From Candidatus Rhabdochlamydia sp. (GTDB lineage Bacteria; Chlamydiota; Chlamydiia; Chlamydiales; Rhabdochlamydiaceae), in contig JASHWX010000086.1 of the NCBI GenBank assembly GCA_030043815.1, forward strand, positions 1 through 7,447: a stretch of DNA of 7,447 nucleotides. Reading direction: 5' to 3'. The position numbers were made by a program, and so were the translations under genes. A model generated the notes under the pieces. That model saw nothing but the letters and a program-made list of their open reading frames with translations. It was not told the origin of the DNA and searched no databases. Numbering within the stretch: position 1 is the stretch's first letter; each line of letters starts with the position of its first letter. Positions 1-5,885 of this stretch are shown here, piece after piece.

Positions 1-19
1 AATTCGAAATCTCATCAAA

Positions 20-207
20 ATGGAGCCAGTTGCAAAACTCCAGTGCATGGAAAAAACGATGATTTTGAGTCAGTTTGCCAGTCGCGTCAGCGACCAAAGC
101 CCCGCACCCGAGCACATACTCAAATGGAGTAGGGCTCGGGTGCGGGGTGGCAAAATGACTCAAAAGGGCGTTTTTGCCATGCGCTGGAGTTTTGCAACTG
201 GCTCCAT
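20..207. repeat. Large nested palindrome (188 bp), MITE-like or structured RNA element
   Basis: The outer arms 20-50 and 177-207 are inverted copies over 31 bases with one difference (T44 against G183, which is a G-U pair in RNA). The pairing continues inward between 51-80 and 148-176 (shared blocks AAAAACG, TTTTGAGTCA, TTTGCCA) with a small bulge and one mismatch. A perfect 14-base GC-rich core pairs 100-113 with 134-147 (CCCCGCACCCGAGC). A side hairpin sits at 81-94 (GTCGC/GCGAC), and the apex can close 117-121 on 127-131. No convincing ORF lies inside and no clear target-site duplication is visible. The shape suits a non-autonomous palindromic mobile element or a structured RNA. It lies about 60 bases upstream of the next gene. 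The palindrome is seen directly; its nature is inference. Confidence 0.85.
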
Positions 208-258
208 GGGCTGTTTTTTCCAAGCATGCTGACTTATGCAACGGTCTCATATTGCCAC

Positions 259-263
259 GAGGA
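259..263 (+). promoter_or_regulatory. Ribosome binding site fixing the start of the 921-residue gene
   Basis: GAGGA is followed by six T residues and then ATG at 270. This is the only good Shine-Dalgarno match near the 5' end of the reading frame. It favours ATG 270 over the in-frame ATG at 174, which lies inside the right arm of the palindrome and has no such site. No convincing -35/-10 pair could be picked out between 207 and 259. Confidence 0.7.
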
Positions 264-269
264 TTTTTT

Positions 270-3035
270 ATGGCTGTACCTGCACTTCTTGATAAGCACC
301 TTCAATATAAAAGCGCTGATGATTTTTTTCAGGGACGGTATCACTCTCTTATAGAATTCATGCGAGCGCGAGATAAGTATGAAATGAGCAAATTGTACGG
401 AAATCCTATAGAAAAAAAATGGGGTGCTCAAGGCCTTGAGCAAGTGTTTAGAGATTTGCAGATGGCCATGCAGTCGCTAGTGAACTCTTTAAATGATGGA
501 AGTACAATAAGGTCGCAAATCCAGGTCAAGCCTCTGATTTGGGCTAATGAAAAACAGAGATTGCAGAATTTCTATCACTACTTAAAAAGTTCCCAAGCCG
601 CATTTAATCTCTGTGAGACCTTATGTTCTGATGTTGATAAACAAATCCAGCTAATGAGAGGCGAAGAGGAAAAAGTAGGATTAATTTTAAAGGCCCGAGA
701 GCAAATTGGAAAGATTGTTTTTCTTTTTGATGAAGATTCCAAAGCCATTGACAATATCAAAAAAAATTCCATTAAAGCAATTGAGAATCAAGTCAAGACA
801 TTGTTAATGGGTTTCCATGATAGGTTATTTGGGTTTTGCGAGAAACCTGAAAAATTGTGCTTACAAGAAAAAGACAGCATCCTGCGCAATGAAAAGCTCA
901 AACTGATCGCTAAATGTTTGATCAATTCTCAGGGTAAGCTTAATTTAGGCCTAATTACAAGCATTGAGTCTCTTTTTTTCATCAATTACCCTAGAGAACC
1001 TTATGCAGACAACTTATTCTTTGCCTTAGATACCATGGATCCTTTCTGGCAAGAGTGCCTCGATGTAATTGCACTGAATTTGCACCCTTATATTAATGAT
1101 GTCATTTGCGCTGACCAGAAGGTAAAAAGTGACCAATTCACGGTCCGTGTTGTGCGGCAAGAGGTATTGTATTCCGTTTTGAGCCAGCTGAGTTATGGCA
1201 TGTCCATCAATCAATATGCTGCTTCCTGGGCAATTAAGAAACCTCAAGAGTACATTAAGCGTATTTTCGACGATTATAACAGCCTTCTGCAAGATGGGTG
1301 TTTGATAAGAATGGAGAATGGATCCCCTGAACGTTTCTTTTTCAAAAAAACTCTAGCTGATAAAAGCAAAAATACCCTGAAACTGGCAGAAGATGGATTG
1401 GTTTTGGAATACACCGATATCAAGGACAAGGCTGATTTGCGATCAGGGCTTTCTTTTTATGAATGCCAGCCTCTTATCAATGCCGCGTGGATGATGGGAA
1501 TCGACCTAAAAACAAGAAAAAGCGATATCCTCAAGCTCCTCTTTCCGGCGCCTCATGACCCTAAAGCTCCCTCGGAGAAAAGTTTGAGTTGGGAGCAGCT
1601 CATTGAAGTGATCGCCGGTCTGGATTTATCCGCCTCCGATCAAATTGAAGAGAGAAAAAGCCTAGGAAAATATGCATTCAGCTTAAGCGTGTGCCGTTTG
1701 TTACAGGCGCGAGAATCGGCACTTGCTGTGATGTGGGAAAACCGGTCGGGCGATAGCATCCGAAAAAAGTTGGAGACGACGGTCATGGATATCTTTAAAA
1801 TGACATTCGATGATTATCAACTCGGAATGCCCGTTTATCAAAAAGTCTTGGTCGAAGAAATCAAGCGCATTTTTGTTCAAACCCTCCAAGATTCATCGCG
1901 TTTTATTTACAATGCATCAACAGGGTCCTTCGAACTCTTTCAACGCGAAGTTGTCGATGTAAGAAGGATAACGACTCCCGAAGAATTTAGAAAATTTATC
2001 TTCGAGGTCATCGATAAGACAAAGCACTGCGCGTTTGAAAAAGCGAAAGATTCGTTCAGAGAAAGAGGGGCCATTCAAGCAGTAGTCGAAGGGATGAGAA
2101 TAACGGCTCGGAGAAGCGACTTCATGAATTCAGTTCTCGAAGCGCACGATTCATTGAACATGAAAACGTCTGACGTATTAGCCAATTACAGCAAATTACT
2201 CCGTACGCCGATGTCTCATAAACCTGAGAAATCATTTTTGGAGCTCGATCCAGGCGTTGATTTCATTCCTGATGCGCGGACTATTCTCCACAATGATCCC
2301 AGAGGATTGTTAAAATGGATGCTCGATCTGGCCCGCTGGAAAATGGCAGTAGGAACACTTATGCACAAATTCAACATCCGCCAAACGATCAGTATTGACT
2401 TATCAAATGAGGAGTTTCAGAGCTTTATTAAAGGGAACTTAAGTTCTGATGAATGGATAGGGCGGATGTTAATTAAACCAGGTCTTGATGTCTCTAATTC
2501 ATTTATTGAAGAAGAAACAATAGAACTGTTTGAAAATAACATTTATGTTTTTAATGCTAGGATCTTTTCTAAGATTCCCGTATCTGTTCTACAAGAACTT
2601 CAAGAGCTCTTCAAAGATTTGAACAAACAACGCATGACCGTGAGCCAATATTGTCAACGCGTATCGGCTGGACTTATCAGTATTTTTCGCATGGACGATC
2701 AGCAAAAGCAAGTCATGTCTTTTGTCCTCGATTCAATACTCATTGAACACCTTCCTCCTCAACAAAAAAACGTCATTTTAAATGGAGCGGTGCGCTTTGC
2801 TAAATACGAAGGCAAGATACGCAAAGGCCTATTAGAAGGCAAAAAAGGGTATTTTTGTTTTTATTTTAGCCCAATCTTACAGCAAATACGGCTCGGAATA
2901 CTTTTTGATGGCCGCAAGGTGTTAAGACCCATGGATGAATATAGTTGGCGAGGTCCCAAGAAATGGCATGCTTACCCCGATACGATAAACGAGATCATCA
3001 GTCAATTAATTGCTGCACAGAAAAGCGCTTGCTGA
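270..3035 (+). CDS. Unrecognised 921-residue protein, probably cytosolic or secreted
   Basis: I do not recognise this protein. The frame is open from 174, but ATG 270 is chosen because GAGGA lies six bases upstream and the extra 32 codons would sit in the palindrome. The product begins MAVPALLDKHLQ. It shows no signal peptide, no membrane-spanning hydrophobic run, no tandem repeats and no familiar nucleotide-binding or catalytic motif. Charged, leucine- and lysine-rich stretches suggest a mostly helical protein. The part encoded near 1140-1340 (around LYSVLSQLSYGMSINQYAAS, followed by a charged helix) resembles a small helical, possibly winged-helix-like unit, but this is only an impression. 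Base composition is visibly more AT-rich than in lplA and mnmG. It is the only plus-strand gene and its 3' end overlaps lplA convergently. A lineage-specific chlamydial protein or an effector are both possible; neither is shown by the sequence. Confidence 0.85.
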   Translation: MAVPALLDKHLQYKSADDFFQGRYHSLIEFMRARDKYEMSKLYGNPIEKKWGAQGLEQVFRDLQMAMQSLVNSLNDGSTIRSQIQVKPLIWANEKQRLQNFYHYLKSSQAAFNLCETLCSDVDKQIQLMRGEEEKVGLILKAREQIGKIVFLFDEDSKAIDNIKKNSIKAIENQVKTLLMGFHDRLFGFCEKPEKLCLQEKDSILRNEKLKLIAKCLINSQGKLNLGLITSIESLFFINYPREPYADNLFFALDTMDPFWQECLDVIALNLHPYINDVICADQKVKSDQFTVRVVRQEVLYSVLSQLSYGMSINQYAASWAIKKPQEYIKRIFDDYNSLLQDGCLIRMENGSPERFFFKKTLADKSKNTLKLAEDGLVLEYTDIKDKADLRSGLSFYECQPLINAAWMMGIDLKTRKSDILKLLFPAPHDPKAPSEKSLSWEQLIEVIAGLDLSASDQIEERKSLGKYAFSLSVCRLLQARESALAVMWENRSGDSIRKKLETTVMDIFKMTFDDYQLGMPVYQKVLVEEIKRIFVQTLQDSSRFIYNASTGSFELFQREVVDVRRITTPEEFRKFIFEVIDKTKHCAFEKAKDSFRERGAIQAVVEGMRITARRSDFMNSVLEAHDSLNMKTSDVLANYSKLLRTPMSHKPEKSFLELDPGVDFIPDARTILHNDPRGLLKWMLDLARWKMAVGTLMHKFNIRQTISIDLSNEEFQSFIKGNLSSDEWIGRMLIKPGLDVSNSFIEEETIELFENNIYVFNARIFSKIPVSVLQELQELFKDLNKQRMTVSQYCQRVSAGLISIFRMDDQQKQVMSFVLDSILIEHLPPQQKNVILNGAVRFAKYEGKIRKGLLEGKKGYFCFYFSPILQQIRLGILFDGRKVLRPMDEYSWRGPKKWHAYPDTINEIISQLIAAQKSAC

Positions 3036-3645
3036 GCGCTCCGATCACACCCTGAATGAACAATTCTTTGTCGGAGAAATAGTCGGATAAGCGGCACAGA
3101 AAATCTTCATGGTGGCGGTTTTGGCGATAAGGGGGAGTTTTTTTGGGATGCAGCAGGTAGCTCATGTTCTTGGAAGAAAAATTCCAGAGAAGCGAGCTAT
3201 GGTGCAGCCAGCGGTCTTTTTTGATGTACTGCGCATTGCCTCCAAATTTGCGATCGCCAATGACATAATCATTTTCTTTCAAATTAAACTGGGGGAGCTG
3301 AAGGGCATCGCGATAGAGCTCTTGGGTCCATCTCATGATGGGTTCGGGGTAAGCGGGAAAGGGATGGATCTGCTTTTGACAGATGAAGGTGATAAAGAGG
3401 GTATCTTGATCGACGATCACGGTCCCTCCGCCGCTAAAGCGGCGGATCAGAGGGATTTGATCTTGAGCTGCTTGAGCGCAGTCGACAAGTTCTTCTTGTT
3501 TGCCAGATATGCCAAGGACGATCGCAGGCGCCGACCCTTCATTGATGATGCACCAATTCCCAGAATCTGAACGCAGGAGTTTTTCCTCAAGCTGGAGCTG
3601 CTCGTAAATGGGGTATAATTTAAGCCGCAATAATTGAAAGCTCAT
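2998..3645 (-). CDS. lplA: Lipoate-protein ligase A family protein (short form)
   Basis: The 215-residue product belongs to the biotin/lipoyl A/B protein ligase family, which attaches lipoate to the lipoyl domains of 2-oxoacid dehydrogenase and glycine cleavage proteins in the cytosol. Visible signatures are RRFSGGGTV (residues 68-76), the lipoate/AMP-binding loop, and GDRKFGGNAQ (130-139), whose K133 matches the conserved lysine contacting lipoyl-AMP. HHSSLLWNF (148-156) follows as expected. It is much shorter than E. coli LplA (about 338 residues) and lacks the C-terminal accessory domain, so it may be a compact ligase or need a separate activation partner. Its ATG overlaps the mnmG TGA as ATGA, indicating translational coupling. 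Chlamydia trachomatis has an LplA gene (CT499) directly after gidA, which supports the call. Its 3' end overlaps the convergent plus-strand gene. Confidence 0.9.
   Translation of the reverse strand: MSFQLLRLKLYPIYEQLQLEEKLLRSDSGNWCIINEGSAPAIVLGISGKQEELVDCAQAAQDQIPLIRRFSGGGTVIVDQDTLFITFICQKQIHPFPAYPEPIMRWTQELYRDALQLPQFNLKENDYVIGDRKFGGNAQYIKKDRWLHHSSLLWNFSSKNMSYLLHPKKTPPYRQNRHHEDFLCRLSDYFSDKELFIQGVIGALSKRFSVQQLID
3024..3040. terminator. Short hairpin in the convergent overlap, weak terminator candidate
   Basis: AGCGCT (3024-3029) and AGCGCT (3035-3040) flank a five-base loop, giving a 6 bp GC-rich stem. It spans the stop codon of the plus-strand gene (3033-3035) and lies inside the last codons of lplA. 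On the minus strand it is followed by only a few T residues; on the plus strand there is no T-tract. It could slow polymerase between the converging genes, but it does not meet the usual form of an intrinsic terminator, and ending the minus-strand transcript here would truncate lplA. Confidence 0.2.
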
Positions 3646-5468
3646 GGTTTAGACCTGAGTGCGATCATTAAAACGGAAATATCGGCAGGAGAAACCCCTG
3701 AAATGCGCGATGCTAGGCCCAGATTGGCCGGCTGCACGCGATGAAGCTTTTCCTTAGCCTCATTGCTCAATCCCGTTACCGTTAAAAAGTTAAAATTCTT
3801 TGGAATATTGACCTGTTCGATCGTTTCCAACTTGGCGGCTTCCGCAGCTTGACGCTCGATATATCCAGCATACTTTAAGTTCAGCTCGATGTGAAAATTC
3901 ACTTCAGAACCGCAATCGACCACATGGTCAGGATACTGTTCTAACAAAATGGCATAAGTATATTCTGGTCGGCATAGAAGCTGAGCGAGCGAGGCGGATT
4001 TGCCTTCAACTTGCCGGTAGGTTTTCATGAGACGCGCCGTTTGCGTCTCGATGGCGTTTTTCTTTTCTTGCAGCCTCTCGAATTGCTCATGGTTGATCAA
4101 ACCCAAATGGTACCCCTTTTCTCTTAAGCGAAGATCGGCGTTGTCTTGGCGAAGCAAGAGGCGGTGTTCGGCGCGGCTTGTGAACATGCGATAAGGTTCA
4201 TCGAGCTCTTTGGCAATCAGCTCGTCGATCATGACCCCGATGTAAGCTTCCGAGCGTTTGAGAATAAAGGGGGGTTTGCCCGCAACCTTCAACGCAGCAT
4301 TGATCCCTGCGATCAGCCCTTGCCCGGCAGCTTCTTCATAGCCTGTCGTCCCATTGATTTGACCGCAGAAAAACAGCCCTTCGATCAGTTTGCTTTCCAG
4401 TGTCAAATGCACTTGCCCGCTTTTGACATAATCGTATTCGATCGCATAGGCAGGACGCATCACTTCCGCTTTTTCCAACCCCGGAATGGTATGCAGCATT
4501 TTCAATTGGACGTCGAATGGAAGCGATGACGAGATCCCATTGACATAGATCTCCTCGGTATTCAAGCCCTCGGGTTCTAAAAAGAGCTGGTGCCGCTCTT
4601 TATCGGCAAAACGGACCATTTTATCTTCAATGGACGGACAATATCGGGGGCCGATGCTCTTGATCTGACCCGAATACATGGGAGAAAGATGCAAGTTGTC
4701 GCGTACGACCCTCTTTGTCTCTTCATTGGTGTAGGTGATATGGCAAGGGACTTGCGGCAGCCCTGGCCCCTCTGAAGGATCGCAAGAAAAACGGACGCCT
4801 TCCTCCCCTGGCTGCTCTTGCATTTGAGAAAAATCGACGCTTCGCCGGTTGATACGCGGCGGCGTTCCCGTCTTCAATCGTCCTAGATGAAAACCTAGTG
4901 CTTCCAGATGGGACGACAGCCCTACAGAAGGTTTATCGCCCGCCCTTCCTCCTGCAAATTGCGTTGGGCCGATGTGGATCAGCCCCCGCATGAACGTACC
5001 CGATGAGACCGCCACAGTCTTACCGAAGTAGGCTATCCCTTCCAAGGTTTCGACGCCGATCACCTTTCCTCCCTCGATAACGAGGGCTTCAATTGTGCCT
5101 TGCTTGATGAAGAGATGGGGGATTTTTTCGAGCCGCTGCTTCATGGCAGCGGCATAGGCGAACTTGTCAGCTTGGGCCCGCGGCGACCACACAGCAGGGC
5201 CCTTCGAAGCATTGAGCATCCGAAACTGGATCCCCGTCCTATCAGTGACCTTGCCCATGATCCCGCCGAGAGCATCGATCTCCCGGACGATATGCCCCTT
5301 AGCCGTGCCTCCGACAGCGGGATTGCAGCTCATTTTGGCAATCGTATCGAGGTTCATCGTCAAAAGCAGAGTCTTTGCGCCCATGCGCGCCGAAGCATGC
5401 GCTGCCTCGCACCCTGCATGGCCCGCACCAACGACAATGACATCGAATTTTCCCGGATATGTCCACAT
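3642..5468 (-). CDS. mnmG: tRNA uridine-5-carboxymethylaminomethyl modification enzyme MnmG (GidA)
   Basis: The 608-residue product is a full-length MnmG (E. coli about 629 residues). This FAD protein works with MnmE to modify the wobble uridine U34 of tRNAs, using methylene-tetrahydrofolate, NADH and glycine or ammonium. The N-terminal dinucleotide fold carries VGAGHAG (13-19). Family signatures follow in order: SCNPAVGGTAKGH (47-59), GRLKTGTPPRI (196-206), GPRYCPSIEDK (273-283), FFCGQINGTTGYEEAAGQG (366-384) and MFTSRAEHRLLLRQDNADLR (428-447). C242 and C277 fit the two conserved cysteines of the family. The C-terminal part ends in a helical region with GLASRISGVSPADI, as expected for the MnmE/tRNA-binding end. 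ATG 5468 precedes the conserved FDVIVVGAG start and no in-frame upstream ATG exists; its Shine-Dalgarno site is weak. It overlaps lplA by four bases and lies 65 bases after a 28-codon gene. Confidence 0.98.
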   Translation of the reverse strand: MWTYPGKFDVIVVGAGHAGCEAAHASARMGAKTLLLTMNLDTIAKMSCNPAVGGTAKGHIVREIDALGGIMGKVTDRTGIQFRMLNASKGPAVWSPRAQADKFAYAAAMKQRLEKIPHLFIKQGTIEALVIEGGKVIGVETLEGIAYFGKTVAVSSGTFMRGLIHIGPTQFAGGRAGDKPSVGLSSHLEALGFHLGRLKTGTPPRINRRSVDFSQMQEQPGEEGVRFSCDPSEGPGLPQVPCHITYTNEETKRVVRDNLHLSPMYSGQIKSIGPRYCPSIEDKMVRFADKERHQLFLEPEGLNTEEIYVNGISSSLPFDVQLKMLHTIPGLEKAEVMRPAYAIEYDYVKSGQVHLTLESKLIEGLFFCGQINGTTGYEEAAGQGLIAGINAALKVAGKPPFILKRSEAYIGVMIDELIAKELDEPYRMFTSRAEHRLLLRQDNADLRLREKGYHLGLINHEQFERLQEKKNAIETQTARLMKTYRQVEGKSASLAQLLCRPEYTYAILLEQYPDHVVDCGSEVNFHIELNLKYAGYIERQAAEAAKLETIEQVNIPKNFNFLTVTGLSNEAKEKLHRVQPANLGLASRISGVSPADISVLMIALRSKP

Positions 5469-5533
5469 GATTTGACGACAAAAAAACCTTACGTAACAGT
5501 TGCTGTCACGAAACGGAAATAGCGGTTTTTCGC

Positions 5534-5620
5534 TTATTTTTTATGTCTATCGCGGCGTCTTCGCTTTTTTCTTTTATGTTTTGCGATTTTCGCGCGCCGT
5601 TTTTTCTTTACAGATGACAT
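5534..5620 (-). CDS. 28-residue basic protein, AURKAIP1/COX24 (bS22/mS38-like) ribosomal family
   Basis: Reading the minus strand from ATG 5620 to TAA 5534 gives a 28-residue peptide starting MSSVKKKRRAKIAKHKRKK and ending RHKK. Eighteen residues are Lys or Arg. The pattern (short start, SVKKKRR, then KHKRKKRRRR-D-RHKK) matches what I know of the bacterial AURKAIP1/COX24-domain peptides, including the Bacteroidetes form (KHK-type core ending RHKKK), mycobacterial bS22 (SVIKKRRKRM start) and the C-terminus of mitochondrial mS38. Those proteins sit on 16S/12S rRNA near the decoding region of the small ribosomal subunit. An AGGAG at 5633-5637 lies 12 bases upstream, slightly long but usable. The gene is 65 bases upstream of mnmG on the same strand, so co-transcription with another translation gene is likely. 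A chance lysine-rich ORF is the alternative, but the ordered match makes that unlikely. Confidence 0.8.
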   Translation of the reverse strand: MSSVKKKRRAKIAKHKRKKRRRRDRHKK

Positions 5621-5632
5621 AGAGGATAAATG

Positions 5633-5637
5633 CTCCT
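5633..5637 (-). promoter_or_regulatory. Ribosome binding site of the 28-codon basic gene
   Basis: On the minus strand, AGGAG is followed after 12 bases by ATG at 5620. The core is strong and the spacing longer than the usual 5-9. No alternative in-frame ATG lies between them, so this site supports the 5620 start. Confidence 0.5.
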
Positions 5638-5663
5638 GTTCTAAAAATCAACTTAAAAACAAA

Positions 5664-5692
5664 TTTCTAAAAAGTAAAGGATGAGTTTACAA
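5664..5692 (-). promoter_or_regulatory. Possible sigma-70-type promoter for the small gene and mnmG-lplA
   Basis: On the minus strand, TTGTAA (5687-5692) and TAGAAA (5664-5669) are separated by 17 bases, each matching four of six consensus positions. The predicted start would leave a leader of roughly 35-40 bases before the 28-codon gene. The surrounding DNA is so AT-rich that other pairings are possible, so this is tentative. It overlaps the repeated AAAAAGTAA motifs. Confidence 0.3.
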
Positions 5693-5738
5693 CAGACATC
5701 CGAAAAAGTAAACATTCAAATAAAAATTACTTTTTAGA
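5666..5738. repeat. AAAAAGTAA motifs in the leader, two of them inverted
   Basis: TCTAAAAAGTAA (5666-5677) has an exact inverted copy, TTACTTTTTAGA, at 5727-5738. A third AAAAAGTAAA lies at 5703-5712 between them. The three copies fall upstream of the 28-codon gene, over or just upstream of the tentative promoter. They could be operator half-sites or chance in AT-rich DNA. Confidence 0.5.
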
Positions 5739-5794
5739 CTCATTTCTTTGGTCTGAGCTGGAGAGGAACGTCTCATTTTCCTTTGACGATGAAA

Positions 5795-5879
5795 TATACC
5801 CCACTCGTTCAAAAAGTTGGATTTCGACCGCGCCAAAGTCATGCGGTTGAAATCCAACTTTTTGAGCGAGTAGGGTATA
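5795..5879. repeat. 85-bp near-perfect palindrome, probable dispersed repeat
   Basis: Arms 5795-5831 and 5843-5879 are inverted copies over 37 bases with three differences around an 11-base loop (GCCAAAGTCAT). Read as plus-strand RNA, two of the differences are G-U pairs (5808/5866 and 5826/5848) and one is a C-A mismatch (5802/5872). The core CTCAAAAAGTTGGATTT-type arm lies six bases beyond the stop codon of the 374-residue gene. Neither side shows a T-tract, so it is not a standard intrinsic terminator, though a stem this long could still protect or end the minus-strand transcript. The element looks like a palindromic repeat or MITE of the kind scattered in intergenic DNA. Confidence 0.85.
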
Positions 5880-5885
5880 CTCCAT

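Larger units (their letters stand above)
5621..5885. other. Intergenic region between the basic peptide gene and the 374-residue gene
   Basis: This 265-base stretch holds no further gene that I can support. Its right third is the 85-base palindrome at 5795-5879. Its left part (5640-5745) is strongly AT-rich with the repeated AAAAAGTAA motifs and the tentative promoter for the small gene and mnmG. The piece 5746-5794 between them shows nothing clear. No tRNA or other RNA gene was recognised. Confidence 0.7.

Noticed and set aside
20..232. Plus-strand 70-codon ORF across the palindrome
   Set aside because: It is composed of the inverted repeat itself, has no ribosome binding site and no protein-like character.
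174..269. In-frame upstream extension of the 921-residue gene to ATG 174
   Set aside because: ATG 174 lies in the right arm of the palindrome with no Shine-Dalgarno site, while ATG 270 has GAGGA at ideal spacing.
3109..3570. 153-codon plus-strand ORF opposite lplA
   Set aside because: It is antisense to a gene with clear lipoate ligase motifs and has no recognisable features of its own.
3614..3619. Plus-strand TATAAT
   Set aside because: It lies within lplA codons and has no convincing -35 element or downstream plus-strand gene.
5299..5481. Alternative TTG-started ORF overlapping the mnmG start
   Set aside because: It is out of frame with the conserved MnmG sequence and lacks family features.
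5100..5522. Plus-strand ORFs opposite the start of mnmG
   Set aside because: They are shadows of the conserved FAD-binding region of MnmG.
5795..5879. Standard intrinsic terminator for the 374-residue gene
   Set aside because: The stem is far longer than usual and no T-tract follows on either strand; kept as a repeat with possible terminating effect.
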